Assembly (NCBI GenBank): GCA_047125605.1
Contig: CP138932.1
Span: 3,224,001-3,288,000 of the forward strand
Direction of reading: 5' to 3'
DNA length: 64,000 nt
From: JAKVBK01 sp022447275
GTDB lineage: Bacteria > Pseudomonadota > Alphaproteobacteria > Rhodobacterales > Rhodobacteraceae
The translations under genes and the position numbers were made by a program. Of this stretch, positions 1 to 13,828 are shown one piece after another. Position 1 is the first letter of the stretch, and each line of letters starts with the position of its first letter. Under the pieces are notes generated by a model. That model saw only the letters and a program-made list of their open reading frames with translations, was not told where the DNA came from and did no database searches.

Positions 1-322
1 CGTAGCGATCGAAATACACCTCGCGGTAAATGAACTGCACCTTGCCGGTGTCGACGTAGTTTTCCTTAATCTGGGGTAGCACCCCTTCGTGGAAGCTTTT
101 GCAGTGGGGACAGGTGTAGGAGGCATATTCGACCACGGTGACCGCGGCATCTGGATTGCCCATCGTCATTTCCTGAACGATGGACGTATCGACCTCGCTG
201 CTCTCCTGCGCCTGAACGGCCCCAAGAGATATGCCGGTTTCGGGCGAACTGCTGGGGAAGGCGAAGTAGCCAGCGGCGCCGATCGCGACGCCAATTGCGG
301 CGATAAGGGGCAGTCGAGACAT
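1..322 (-). CDS. DsbA-family thiol:disulfide oxidoreductase, exported (C-terminus off window)
   Basis: This is the N-terminal part of a periplasmic thioredoxin-fold oxidoreductase that would form or isomerise disulfides in exported proteins. My translation starts MSRLPLIAAIGVAIGAAGYF, a signal peptide or membrane anchor. About 30 residues of linker follow, then the strand VTVVEYASYTCPHCKSFHE, which contains the CPHC active-site pair typical of DsbA. An AGAGG ribosome-binding site precedes the ATG at 322. The gene continues past position 1, so its length and the cis-proline loop cannot be seen. It lies just downstream of the DUF721 gene on the same strand, an arrangement often seen in alphaproteobacteria next to mutY. 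The DsbA family call is firm; which paralog it is cannot be told. Confidence 0.88.
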   Translation of the reverse strand, partial: MSRLPLIAAIGVAIGAAGYFAFPSSSPETGISLGAVQAQESSEVDTSIVQEMTMGNPDAAVTVVEYASYTCPHCKSFHEGVLPQIKENYVDTGKVQFIYREVYFDRY

Positions 323-388
323 TTCAGGTACCTCTGTGTGTAAGAGAAGTTGGAACAATGCGCCCATAGTTGGGCTTGATTTCAGGGC

Positions 389-946
389 TTAAGTGCCCGG
401 TGGCGTTTTGCGGGATAAGACATGCCCGCCCAATCTTTCAAGAGCCGCTTTAAGGCCCGGATCGCTGATCTCCTGCGCCAAATCATGGGCGGCTTTTTGA
501 GACGTGGCATCGGGTTGGCGGCCAGCAGCGTTCGCGGTGCCTGTGCTTGCGGTGCGATGGCCGAAGGGGCTTTTCGCCTCGCCAAACCCGGTCGCAGCGG
601 TTTGTGTGATGCGGATGCGAGAGATGGCAGCATAGCCGTAGCAGCGGTTTACCCGCTCCAGCAGCGCCGGCTTTTGCATTTCAACAAGGGGCGCGTTTGC
701 CCCTTTGACAAGCAGGGTCAGCGCGGCGCCTAAACCGCCCTCGCGCCCGTATTTGATATCAACGGGGGTGGCGAGCGCGGCCATTTCAGCCCCGGCAATC
801 TCGGGCCACTGTGTCAGCAGACGTGTCAGGGCAAAGCCGCGTTGCTCGCCGGCTTTTCGAATGCGCGTGCCGACCAATGTGCCCGCAGCCTCAAAGCCAC
901 GCCGGCGGCGCTTTGGGGGCTGGTCAGGGATGGCGGGCTTCTTCAT
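389..946 (-). CDS. DUF721 (DciA-like) protein
   Basis: This is a 185-residue protein with the DUF721 fold. A basic N-terminus (PPKRRRRGFEAAG) is followed by a segment containing FALTRLLTQWPEIAGAEMA and then a strand-rich part (LTLLVKGANAPLVEMQ). DciA, the characterised member of this superfamily, helps load the replicative helicase in bacteria without DnaC, so a replication role is possible but is inferred from the family only. The C-terminal third (about residues 125-185) is low-complexity and probably disordered. It is transcribed divergently from mutY with about 100 bases between the starts, and in the same direction as the DsbA-like gene 66 bases downstream, so the two may share a transcript. 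Confidence 0.8.
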   Translation of the reverse strand: MKKPAIPDQPPKRRRRGFEAAGTLVGTRIRKAGEQRGFALTRLLTQWPEIAGAEMAALATPVDIKYGREGGLGAALTLLVKGANAPLVEMQKPALLERVNRCYGYAAISRIRITQTAATGFGEAKSPFGHRTASTGTANAAGRQPDATSQKAAHDLAQEISDPGLKAALERLGGHVLSRKTPPGT

Positions 947-1048
947 GCGAAAAGACGTCTTTCGTTCCTGTCGTTCGACCCTATCTTACCCGGCGATGAT
1001 GCGGGTGCCAGTGCCAAGCGTCGGCGATTTGATCAGGAGCAATAACAC

Positions 1049-2149
1049 ATGCGTGACACAACCGCAGCAAATGGGCCCAAACGGCGGGCAACTGCGTTGC
1101 CTGATCCCGCTCTGCTGATGGCTTGGTATGATCGTCACGCCCGGGAGATGCCCTGGCGGATTGGGCCTGAGGCGCGCAAGGCGGGGGGGCAGCCCAATCC
1201 CTACCATGTCTGGCTTTCAGAGATCATGTTGCAGCAAACAACCGTGGCTGCGGTGAAGGAATACTGGCTGAAATTCACCCGCCTTTGGCCCACTGTGGCA
1301 GACCTTGCCGCTGCTGAGGATGCGCAGGTGATGGCCGCATGGGCCGGGCTGGGCTACTACGCCCGGGCGCGCAATCTGCTGAAATGCGCCCGGGCCGTGG
1401 TGTCCGATCACGGGGGGCAGTTTCCGGACACGGAAGAGGCGCTGCTTACGCTTCCGGGGATCGGGCCCTACACAGCCGCCGCTGTGGCCGCCATCGCCTT
1501 CGATCGCCGCGCAGTGGTCTTGGATGGCAATGTGGAGCGGGTGATGGCCCGCCTCTATGCAGAGAAGACAGAATTGCCCGATGCCAAGCCGATCTTGCGG
1601 GCCTATGCGGATGGTCTGACACCCCAACTGCGTCCGGGCTGCCATGCCCAGGCGGTGATGGATCTGGGGGCCACGCTATGTTCGCCGCGAAACCCAGCTT
1701 GTGGGCTGTGTCCGTGGCGTGACGCCTGCCAAGGACGTCTTGAAGGGGTGGCAGAGACATTGCCGCGCAAACGCCCGAAGAAGGCCAAGCCTACCCGCAC
1801 CGGCATTGTCTATGTGGTGCGGCGGGTGGATGGGGCCTGGCTGCTGGAAACCCGACCTGAGACAGGGCTTTTGGGCGGGATGCTGGGCTGGCCAGGCACC
1901 GACTGGTCTGAAACGCCCCCGGACCCTTCACCGCCTCTTCAGGCAGACTGGCGGGATGCCGGCGCAGAGGTGCGCCATACGTTCACCCATTTTCATCTGC
2001 GCCTCAGGGTGATGACGGCTGTTGCAGATGCGCGGGCACGTCCGCGTTGCGGCGCGTTCGTTGCGCGCGCAGAGTTCCAGCCGGCTTCCCTGCCCACGGT
2101 GATGCGCAAAGCCTATGACCTCGCGTCGCAGCGGTGGGAAAGGGTTTGA
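1049..2149 (+). CDS. mutY: A/G-specific adenine glycosylase MutY
   Basis: MutY removes adenine mispaired with 8-oxoguanine and acts in base excision repair in the cytoplasm. The 366-residue length fits the family. Visible motifs in order are the catalytic-Glu segment LSEIMLQQTTVAAV, the helix-hairpin-helix LPGIGPYTAAAVAAIAF followed by the catalytic Asp in VVLDGNVERV, and the [4Fe-4S] ligands spaced C-x6-C-x2-C-x5-C (CSPRNPACGLCPWRDAC). A C-terminal NUDIX-like lesion-recognition domain (GLLGGMLGWPGTDW) completes it. No part is missing. It starts on the strand opposite the DUF721 gene. Confidence 0.96.
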   Translation: MRDTTAANGPKRRATALPDPALLMAWYDRHAREMPWRIGPEARKAGGQPNPYHVWLSEIMLQQTTVAAVKEYWLKFTRLWPTVADLAAAEDAQVMAAWAGLGYYARARNLLKCARAVVSDHGGQFPDTEEALLTLPGIGPYTAAAVAAIAFDRRAVVLDGNVERVMARLYAEKTELPDAKPILRAYADGLTPQLRPGCHAQAVMDLGATLCSPRNPACGLCPWRDACQGRLEGVAETLPRKRPKKAKPTRTGIVYVVRRVDGAWLLETRPETGLLGGMLGWPGTDWSETPPDPSPPLQADWRDAGAEVRHTFTHFHLRLRVMTAVADARARPRCGAFVARAEFQPASLPTVMRKAYDLASQRWERV

Positions 2150-2258
2150 GCCCGGGGCCTTCTGGCACCTAGAGTGGATGTCATAGCGCGCCCGACTACC
2201 TGTTTTTAACGGGGGGTGCCAATCATGGCGTGTCATGCCATTCGGGGAGACAAGGGCA

Positions 2259-3416
2259 ATGACAGATCAGACAACGGATCGTCCGGATCTTGGAAATTTG
2301 GCGGGCGTGCTGCCCTTTGCGATTTCGGCACTGGTCGTGGTGCTCTCGGTGATTGCGGGGCTGCAGGGGGGCTGGTGGTTGCTCACCGTGCCGATCGTCA
2401 CCATCGGCGTCTACTCTCTGCTTGATACAATCGGCGGCCTGAACGAAGAAAATGCCGATCCGACGACGGGAGAGGACACGTTATACTGGTTCCGCATGAT
2501 CACGGTGGTTTGGTTCCCTGTGCAATTCATCGTGGTCTATGGGCTGCTTTGGTATGTCACGCAGGGCCCTTCCACACTGGGCACAGGCGAGAAGGTGGGG
2601 CTGTTCATGGCGCTGGGTGTCATGTGTGGCGGCATCGGCATCGTCTATGCCCATGAACTGATGCATCAGGGCACACGGCTGGAGCGCTGGATGGGCGATC
2701 TGCTGATGTGCATGGTGATGTATGGGCATTTTCGCAGTGAACACCTGCTTGTCCATCATCGTTATGTCGGCACACCGCGTGATCCGGTGACCGCACGCTA
2801 TAACGAGGGATTTCACCGCTTCTATCCACGCGTTCTGCGAGATTGCTTCCACTCCGCTTGGCGGGCGGAGGCTGCGTTGCTGTCGCGCAAGGGGAAAGGG
2901 CCCTTTGCGCCGTCGAACCCGTTCTGGCGCTATGCGGCGCTCCAGCTTGGGTTCCTTGTCCTAGCCTTCCTGATCGGCGGTTTTGCGGGGGTCGCGCTGT
3001 TTCTGGTCACGGCTGGGATCGCGGTCCTGCACCTGGAAGTGATCAATTACATCGAACATTACGGGCTGACACGGCTGCATCTGGGCGAGGGAAAGTATGA
3101 GCACGTCAAGCCGCATCACAGCTGGAATGCCAATCATCAGGCCTCTAATTGGCTGCTGATCAACTTGCAGCGCCATTCCGATCACCATTATCGGCCAAAC
3201 CGCCGCTACCCGCTGCTGCAGGCCCACACGGAAAAGGATGCCCCGCAATTGCCGTTCGGCTATCCGGTGATGTTCGTGCTGGCGCTGATCCCGCCAGCTT
3301 GGCGCCGGATTATGAACCCTCGGGTGCGGGCCTGGCGCAAACAGCACTACCCGGAGGTGACGGATTGGAGCGCCTACCGGACGGCCAGCACCCCCCCGCC
3401 GCGCGGGGCGCCCTGA
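2259..3416 (+). CDS. alkB: Alkane 1-monooxygenase (AlkB-type membrane di-iron hydroxylase)
   Basis: This integral membrane non-haem di-iron enzyme hydroxylates the terminal carbon of medium-chain n-alkanes, using electrons from rubredoxin and rubredoxin reductase. The histidine boxes are all present: AHELMHQ (about residue 132), HLLVHHRYVGTP (about 162), NYIEHYGL (about 264, the box characteristic of AlkB) and LQRHSDHHYRP (about 304). Several hydrophobic segments near the N-terminus and around residues 225-265 are membrane helices. I chose the ATG at 2259 (MTDQTTDRPD) over the in-frame ATG at 2235 because it has a purine-rich AAGGG just upstream; the alternative adds 8 residues. No rubredoxin gene is adjacent. 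The 60-odd bases after the stop hold only a weak hairpin. Confidence 0.92.
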   Translation: MTDQTTDRPDLGNLAGVLPFAISALVVVLSVIAGLQGGWWLLTVPIVTIGVYSLLDTIGGLNEENADPTTGEDTLYWFRMITVVWFPVQFIVVYGLLWYVTQGPSTLGTGEKVGLFMALGVMCGGIGIVYAHELMHQGTRLERWMGDLLMCMVMYGHFRSEHLLVHHRYVGTPRDPVTARYNEGFHRFYPRVLRDCFHSAWRAEAALLSRKGKGPFAPSNPFWRYAALQLGFLVLAFLIGGFAGVALFLVTAGIAVLHLEVINYIEHYGLTRLHLGEGKYEHVKPHHSWNANHQASNWLLINLQRHSDHHYRPNRRYPLLQAHTEKDAPQLPFGYPVMFVLALIPPAWRRIMNPRVRAWRKQHYPEVTDWSAYRTASTPPPRGAP

Positions 3417-3704
3417 CCCCAATCAGAACCGGCGAGCCAACCCACGAAAACCGTTTGCCCATTTTCTTTCAACGGGCCTGTCGGCTTCTCGCGGTCAAAG
3501 CTGCTACTCACATTTTCCCTTCTTGGTCAGGAACGGGTTGGACAGGCACCGGGCATCGCTGTTTTCGGGCGCGCCTTGTAACAATTGTGCCCTATCTCTC
3601 ACGGCAGCCCAACGTTTGCGTGACAAATCATGTCGAGCCCTTCTGACAGGCCCCTTCGACACGATATGCAAGTGCAAGCCGAACCGTATCTCAGGAGGAC
3701 CCAA

Positions 3705-4646
3705 ATGGCCGGACGCTGGAAATCAGATCTGAACTGGTCGGACGTGACACCGAAAGCTGCATTCATGAACCGCCGCCAAATTCTTGCCGGCGGTGCCGCG
3801 ACGCTGGGCGCAACGGCCTTGGCCGGTGTGTCTGGCCCGGCGCAGGCGACGCTGGGCGCAGCGCCGTCCAAATGGTCAATGCCGCTTGAGACGAACAGCT
3901 ACGAAGAAATCACGAACTACTGTAACTATTATGAGTTCGGAACCGGCAAGGATGATCCCGCCGCGAACGCCCACATGCTGACAACCGAACCGTGGTCGAT
4001 TCAGATCGACGGGATGGTTGATAACCCGGGGGACTACGGGCTGGAGGACATCCTCGCCAACGTATCGCTGGAGGAGCGGATCTACCGCTTCCGCTGTGTC
4101 GAGGCCTGGTCGATGGTGATTCCGTGGGTTGGTTTTGAACTCAAGGACCTGCTGGACCGTGCCGGCGTGCAGGCCGGAGCCAAATATGTGGCCTTTGAGA
4201 CCGTGCTGCGCCCGGAAGAAATGCCCGGAACGCGCTCCCGTGTGCTGGACTGGCCCTATCGTGAAGGCCTGCGCCTCGATGAGGCGATGCATCCGCTCAC
4301 GATCATGGCCACCGGCATCTATGATGAACCGTTGCTGGGCCAAAACGGGGCCCCGATCCGTCTGGTTGTGCCGTGGAAGTATGGCTTCAAGTCAATCAAG
4401 TCGATCGTGCGGATCACGCTGACCGATACCCAGCCCGAAACCAGCTGGAATATGGCCGGGCCGCGTGAATACGGCTTTTACTCCAACGTGAACCCACAGG
4501 TGGATCATCCGCGCTGGTCCCAAAGTTCTGAGCGCAAGATCGGTGGGGGGCTGTTTGCCAAGCGCATTCCGACATTGATGTTCAACGGCTATGAAGAGCA
4601 TGTCGCGGACCTCTATGCCGGTATGGATCTCAAGGCCAACTACTGA
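3705..4646 (+). CDS. msrP: Protein-methionine-sulfoxide reductase catalytic subunit MsrP
   Basis: MsrP is a periplasmic molybdenum-cofactor enzyme that reduces methionine sulfoxide in oxidised envelope proteins, taking electrons from MsrQ. The 313-residue protein begins with a cytoplasmic stretch and the twin-arginine signal NRRQILAGGAATLGATALAG, as expected for a folded cofactor protein exported by Tat. The Mo-ligand cysteine sits in YRFRCVEAWSMVIPW (about residue 130), and the C-terminal segment WKYGFKSIKSIVRI is typical of the sulfite-oxidase fold. A strong AGGAGG lies 8 bases before the ATG at 3705, so this start is preferred over an upstream in-frame ATG at 3630. The stop is 10 bases before msrQ, so the pair is an operon. 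Confidence 0.95.
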   Translation: MAGRWKSDLNWSDVTPKAAFMNRRQILAGGAATLGATALAGVSGPAQATLGAAPSKWSMPLETNSYEEITNYCNYYEFGTGKDDPAANAHMLTTEPWSIQIDGMVDNPGDYGLEDILANVSLEERIYRFRCVEAWSMVIPWVGFELKDLLDRAGVQAGAKYVAFETVLRPEEMPGTRSRVLDWPYREGLRLDEAMHPLTIMATGIYDEPLLGQNGAPIRLVVPWKYGFKSIKSIVRITLTDTQPETSWNMAGPREYGFYSNVNPQVDHPRWSQSSERKIGGGLFAKRIPTLMFNGYEEHVADLYAGMDLKANY

Positions 4647-4656
4647 GGCGCCGCCG

Positions 4657-5265
4657 ATGATCGATTCCCTGAACACCGTGCTGCGTAAGCTGCCCCCGTG
4701 GCTGCTGTATGTCGCGGGTACGCTCCCTGTTGTCTGGCTGTTCTATGCCGGGGCAACGGGCGGGCTGGGGATCGATCCCGTGAAGGCAATCGAGCACCGG
4801 CTGGGCCTATGGGCCCTCTGGTTGTTGATCGCAACCTTGGCCGTCACCCCCCTGATGAAGTTTGCCGGGCTCAGGCTGCTGCAATTTCGACGGGCGCTGG
4901 GTGTGTTGGCATTCTTTTACGTGCTCGTCCACGTGCTGGTTTGGCTGGTACTGGACGTGCAAATCCTGAGCCAAGTTTGGGCAGATATCCTCAAACGCCC
5001 CTATATCACCATTGGCATGGCAGCATTTGTCATGATGCTGCCGCTCGCGATCACGTCAAACAACTGGTCGGTGCGCAAGCTGGGCGCTCCGCGTTGGCGA
5101 TCCCTGCATAAGCTTACCTACCCAGTGGCCATTTTTGGCGGCGTTCATTTTGTGATGCTCGTGAAGGGCTGGCAGGTCGAACCGCTTTGGTATCTCGGAG
5201 TGATTTTTATCCTGATTGCCCTGCGCAAGCTTCCCAAAAAGTCTCGCAGACAAGCCGCCGGATAA
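4657..5265 (+). CDS. msrQ: Haem-binding membrane subunit MsrQ
   Basis: MsrQ is the inner-membrane cytochrome b-type partner that passes electrons from the quinone pool or flavin reductase to MsrP. The 202-residue product has about six hydrophobic helices of the ferric-reductase-like type. Haem-ligand histidines are visible in IEHRLGLWAL, FYVLVHVLVW and LHKLTYPVAIFGGVHFVML. The chosen ATG (MIDSLNTVLRKLPPWLL) lies 10 bases after the msrP stop; an upstream in-frame ATG would overlap msrP and is less likely. After the stop there is a small GC hairpin (GGGCG-aaa-CGCCC, about 5275-5289) without a clear T-run. Confidence 0.93.
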   Translation: MIDSLNTVLRKLPPWLLYVAGTLPVVWLFYAGATGGLGIDPVKAIEHRLGLWALWLLIATLAVTPLMKFAGLRLLQFRRALGVLAFFYVLVHVLVWLVLDVQILSQVWADILKRPYITIGMAAFVMMLPLAITSNNWSVRKLGAPRWRSLHKLTYPVAIFGGVHFVMLVKGWQVEPLWYLGVIFILIALRKLPKKSRRQAAG

Positions 5266-5782
5266 GGCGATTTCCGGGCGAAACGCCCAGAGTTCATAGG
5301 TGTTCCCGAATGTCATAAGGCATGCTGTGGGACCCGTCGGGTGCTAGGCAGGCGCCAACTGGCAACTGACGAAATCGCCGAAATGCGCAAAGTCGCTGCA
5401 GTGATCAGGGTGATTTGCACAGTTTTCATAGGGCAGACTCAGGCTGACCATCTAGATGTTGTGTTTGAGAATGCGATTCCCCCGAAAATTGCCCTTCAGG
5501 CGTTTTCCATCTGGTAAAAATAGAAGATTAAGCTTCTGATTAGAAACGACTTTCAAAAGAAGATGCAAAAAGTTTGGTCTTTCTGCAAAAAACCCCTTGC
5601 GGCTTTAGTTAGGTATCCGTAGAACCCCCTTCACCGGCGGCGCTGAGGCGCACGACGGGGCGGCCGGCGGGTCGGGGTTGAGAGGCTCTGGTTTGTTGGT
5701 TGAGATAAATCTGAGAGGTTTAGGCAGGCGGGCGCGCCGGGTAAGATTGGCGCTTCGGTCGGTTTTTGGTCTCTCTGGCTTT
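5266..5782. other. Long non-coding stretch upstream of the rRNA operon
   Basis: No credible gene is seen. The reading frames here have atypical composition (arginine, proline and serine runs) and no ribosome-binding sites. An AT-rich segment around 5500-5600 with A- and T-tracts could act as a UP-element-like or nucleoid-protein-binding region for the rRNA promoter further on. That is inference from base composition and position only. Confidence 0.4.
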
Positions 5783-5811
5783 TTGACATTGTTGGTATCT
5801 GAAGAGATATG
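5783..5811 (+). promoter_or_regulatory. Candidate rRNA operon promoter
   Basis: A perfect -35 hexamer TTGACA (5783-5788) is followed after 17 bases by GATATG, a poor match to the -10 consensus. It lies about 220 bases upstream of the 16S 5' end, a plausible leader length for an rRNA operon. The -10 is weak, so the position is a proposal. Confidence 0.4.
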
Positions 5812-6030
5812 TGGGCGGTTTGGTTCGTTTCGACGACGTAACTTCTACATATCGGCTCTGTAGGTTTTGCCTTTGGTGAGGCCGATGATCGGAGTGTCAG
5901 CTTCACTGTTTGTCGGATTTTCGGATCTGCAAACAGATGACTCTTTCATGGTTCTTATCCTTAGCCGGGTGGGAATTGTGGAAGGATGTGCAGAGGTTCA
6001 CGCGTCAAGGACAGGCAAGTAATTGCCTTT

Positions 6031-7503
<1,473 letters not shown>

Positions 7504-7727
7504 GATCTTAGCAACGAGAGTTCGCTTTCGTTCGTAGATCACTTAGCAGCTCATATGAGCATATCAGGGCATCTTCGGATGACCCTTTGGGCCAGACCGT
7601 CCTCGTATCTCTTCAGATCTTCGAGCAGGGAAGTATCCTTGTTCTCAGTTGCCTGACGCTGGCCCTTCTCGGCAGACTTTCTGCAAAGTCGCCTCGCTTG
7701 GGCGACGCGCATCTTCGGATGCACGCT

Positions 7728-7804
<77 letters not shown>

Positions 7805-7824
7805 TCATCCTTCGGGATAAATAT

Positions 7825-7900
7825 GGGGCCTTAGCTCAGCTGGGAGAGCGCCTGATTTGCATTCAGGAGGTCAGCGGTTCGATCCCGCTAGGCTCCACCA
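7825..7900 (+). tRNA. tRNA-Ala (TGC anticodon)
   Basis: A 76-base tRNA follows the tRNA-Ile by 20 bases. The acceptor GGGGCCT pairs with AGGCTCC with one G-T wobble. The anticodon loop is TTTGCAT (TGC), the T-arm GCGGTTCGATCCCGC is intact, and CCA is encoded. The rest of the spacer to the 23S start (7901-8374) holds no gene that I can see. Confidence 0.97.
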
Positions 7901-8374
7901 AGCTTCGATTTGACCGTTGAGGATCACGAGATCTTCTACCGTCCAATCGGACGTCTACTTTACATCGTTTATAGAGATTACACATCAGAATTGCTGGTTA
8001 CCCAAGTGAGGGATAACCCGCGATTGACCCAGGCGGGGTATGGCCCCGATGGACTGAGTAGAGGCTGCCAAGGCTTCGAAAGGGACAGCGATCGCAAGGC
8101 AATTTTGTTCCAAGTCAAGTACACTAACCAGGTGATGTTTTTGTCCTCAGTTTGCCGCAAGGCAGTGGGGCATAGATAGACATTACCAAATCAATGATCC
8201 GGAACGAACCAGTTCGGATCATGGGAAAATGTATGACTTCTGACCAGAACCAGGCCCTTCGGGGTGTTGGCAAACAGCTGTGCGGTGCGCATCGGATGTT
8301 TGAGTGCCTTAGGTGCTCGGACGGCCGGCAGGCGGTTGCACGTAGCAAAAGGTAGTTTGTCTTCTTCTGGATCA

Positions 8375-11199
<2,825 letters not shown>

Positions 11200-11295
11200 A
11201 GTAGAAGATAATCTACTCCAGAAGCCATACATCCCTAAAACTTGGAACACGATGTGTCCGTCGCGGACAAAAACCGCGACAATGGTTTTTCCTTG

Positions 11296-11411
11296 GTTTG
11301 GTGATCATAGCGCGAGTGAAACACCCGACCCCATCCCGAACTCGGAAGTTAAGCACCGTTGCGCCAATGGTACTGCGTCTTAAGGCGTGGGAGAGTAGGC
11401 CATCGCCAAAC
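11296..11411 (+). rRNA. rrf: 5S ribosomal RNA
   Basis: The terminal helix is formed by TTTGGTG and CGCCAAA. The conserved loop CCCGACCCCATCCCGAACTC and the segment GTTAAGCACC are typical of 5S rRNA. It lies about 95 bases after the 23S end. The exact termini are estimated. Confidence 0.95.
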
Positions 11412-11453
11412 CTAGAAAAAACCAAAATAATCTCTGTAAAGGATAGAAATTGG

Positions 11454-11531
<78 letters not shown>

Positions 11532-11712
11532 ATACCACAAAAATAATGATAAGCCTCTAGCCGATGGTTATGCACGCCTCAGCTGCCTGTCTTGGGGCCT
11601 CGATGCTATGTGATGGCTGCGCGCAATGAAATGTCTTAGTGCTCTTCTGCGCGTTGCTGCATCACGAACAGTTCCTCGTAGGGCTTACGTATGCTGTTGC
11701 TGCTATGTGGCA

Positions 11713-12588
11713 TTACCGCTGATACAGCCCAGGCACCAATCCCTCTGAAAGCTCTTTGAGTACTTCGGGCGCGCTGCCGGCTGACTGCAGAGAGCCGTAG
11801 TGCACATCATACGAGCCCCCGAGTTTGGTTATCAGTTCAGACACGTATCGCAGCGACGCCACTCTGCGCCCGACATCGTCGTTGCCACCGCTCAGAAATG
11901 TAGCCGCCCGACGGGTGCGGTAGTAATGCCTTGAGTTGCGCATATCCGCGGAGGCGGGAACAATTGGCGCCCCGCTTTCGGCGGACATCCGCGTTGTGCC
12001 GGTGCGCCATGGGGCTTCGACAAGTAGCCCATCTTTCATTCCGGGAACGCGGCCTGAGCCGAAAATGAGCAACGCGCCATCCGCTTGCAAATGCGCGAGC
12101 ATGCCCTCAAGTGTCTGCCGGGCTGTCAGTACCTTATCCTTGCGATCCAGATCCACAGGAACGATTAAATCATGGCCAAGGAACCGCTCCGCTTCGCGCC
12201 CAGCGACAACTTTTAAATCGGGCCGATGGTCCAGCAAAGCACCGGCATGCGCCAGAAAATCAAAGGTGCCAACGGGGTGGGTTGACCCTATGATGACACG
12301 GCCCTTACGCGGCACATTCTCGAGGCCATGCGCCCTGATCGTTGTCCCGCCGTTCATTTCAAGCACAGCCCGGACAAGATCTGGCCCAGTACGATCGCCC
12401 AGTTTGATCAGGATTTGTTCGGTTTCTCTCAAGGCGAAGAACGCCTGACCGGTTGTGAGGCGGCACATCGCGTCGAAACTGAGCATCGTCCGCCGTAAGG
12501 CGGCCAACTTTAAATCCGACCCGACGGGGATACGCAGTCTGGCGCGAAGCAACTCGTCCAATGGGTTGTTTGTTTTGTTGCTGGCCAA
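11713..12588 (-). CDS. PlsC-like acyltransferase family protein
   Basis: This is a likely membrane-associated lysophospholipid or ornithine-lipid type acyltransferase. The region after about residue 80 has the acyltransferase pattern: a THPVGTFD block (the H-P-x-G-x-x-D catalytic variant also seen in hemolysin-like acyltransferases), then LIFGSGRVPG and APIVPASADM, which match the later substrate-binding blocks. The start is uncertain. The open frame extends to an ATG at 12756, but that overlaps the divergent transporter promoter. The next ATG is at 12486, and the intervening residues look coding, so I place a possible TTG start at 12588. The substrate is not evident. Confidence 0.72.
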   Translation of the reverse strand: MASNKTNNPLDELLRARLRIPVGSDLKLAALRRTMLSFDAMCRLTTGQAFFALRETEQILIKLGDRTGPDLVRAVLEMNGGTTIRAHGLENVPRKGRVIIGSTHPVGTFDFLAHAGALLDHRPDLKVVAGREAERFLGHDLIVPVDLDRKDKVLTARQTLEGMLAHLQADGALLIFGSGRVPGMKDGLLVEAPWRTGTTRMSAESGAPIVPASADMRNSRHYYRTRRAATFLSGGNDDVGRRVASLRYVSELITKLGGSYDVHYGSLQSAGSAPEVLKELSEGLVPGLYQR

Positions 12589-12771
12589 GACGTGCCCAAC
12601 CCTTTTGCTTGTGACAAGACCCCGCGAAATCGCGTTTACTGCGATAGCACTAGGCCGCGTGAAACTGCTGGTTTTCTTCTGCCAAGTACACAGGCAAAAT
12701 GAAACACATGATCGCTGTTCGCGTACCGCAACATGCGCCCTGTGAATGGGCTGCAAGGAGTCTGGGCAAAC

Positions 12772-13698
12772 ATGAATGAGATGACCTCAACCGACATCGA
12801 CTCGGTCATTCTAAATTTCTCACCAGCGAGCTTACAGGTCCTGAATGCAGTTTTGGCGATCGTTATGTTTTCGATCGCGCTTGAACTGAAACCCTCTGAT
12901 TTCAGGCGCTTGGTGCGGGCCCCAAAACCTGTGATCACCGGTCTTCTCTCGCAGTTTGTCCTGCTGCCACTGTTGACCTTCTGCTTGATCCTCGTGACGC
13001 AGCCTCAGCCCACAATCGCTTTGGGGCTGATTCTTGTCGCGGCTTGTCCGGGCGGCAATATCTCGAATTACATAACGCACCGCGCCGGGGGAAACGCAGC
13101 GCTTTCGGTCTCTTTGACGGCCTGCTCCACGGTGGGCGCAATCGTTCTGACACCGATTAACATTGCGTTCTGGGGCGGCCTTTACGCGCCAACACGCGAT
13201 ATTCTGCAAAAGACCGCAATTGATCCCTTGTCGGTCGCCATCACGGTGGGGTTGATGCTGGTGCTGCCTCTTTGCCTTGGGATGTGGATGAATGTTCGCC
13301 GGCCTGAGCTGACAGCGCGCCTCCGGCGCCCGTTCCAATACTTGTCTATGGCCATTTTCATCGCCTTTGTCGTGCTGGCGATCGCTGCAAACTGGGCGCT
13401 TTTTCTTGAGTTTGCCCAAGTCGTTGCCGTGTTGGTGCTGGCACATAATGCGTTGGCACTGGCGGGAGGCTACGGCATGGCAACCTTTGCTGGCCTGTCA
13501 GATTTTGACCGGCGTGCGATCACCATTGAAACCGGTATTCAGAATTCAGGCCTTGGCCTAATCCTGATCTTTGGCTTTTTCAATGGCCTAGGGGGCATGG
13601 CCGTTGTCGCTGCGTTTTGGGGGATTTGGCACATCATCTCCGGTACGTTTCTTGCCAGCCTTTGGGCCCGGCAACCGGCTGCTGCCCAGCCGCTTTGA
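12772..13698 (+). CDS. Bile acid:sodium symporter family (BASS) transporter
   Basis: This is a secondary transporter of about 308 residues with roughly ten hydrophobic helices. Diagnostic blocks are the helix-4 crossing motif LVAACPGGNISNYITHRAGG and the helix-9 segment TIETGIQNSGLGLIL, both typical of the BASS fold. Members move organic acids, pantoate or bile-acid-like anions with Na+, and the substrate here is unknown. The ATG at 12772 is preferred over one at 12733 because AAGGAG lies upstream and the family starts near this point. It is divergent from the acyltransferase gene. Confidence 0.88.
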   Translation: MNEMTSTDIDSVILNFSPASLQVLNAVLAIVMFSIALELKPSDFRRLVRAPKPVITGLLSQFVLLPLLTFCLILVTQPQPTIALGLILVAACPGGNISNYITHRAGGNAALSVSLTACSTVGAIVLTPINIAFWGGLYAPTRDILQKTAIDPLSVAITVGLMLVLPLCLGMWMNVRRPELTARLRRPFQYLSMAIFIAFVVLAIAANWALFLEFAQVVAVLVLAHNALALAGGYGMATFAGLSDFDRRAITIETGIQNSGLGLILIFGFFNGLGGMAVVAAFWGIWHIISGTFLASLWARQPAAAQPL

Positions 13699-13828
13699 GG
13701 GGATGCGTGCCTGACCGCGATGCTCGTGTGTCAGGCGCCTCGTGTTTCGGTGCTCTACTTCGGACTCACTCTGCCGTCTTGATGCGCTACGAGCGGCTTG
13801 CTAGCGTTTGCACATGAAGAGAACCCAT

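Noticed and set aside
5631..5906. 91-codon minus-strand frame before the rRNA operon
   Set aside because: Low-complexity (proline, serine, arginine) composition, no start signal, and it covers the candidate rRNA promoter.
12486..12756. Longer N-terminus for the acyltransferase, starting at ATG 12756
   Set aside because: It would overlap the divergent transporter's start and promoter, and residues 1-56 do not resemble the family.
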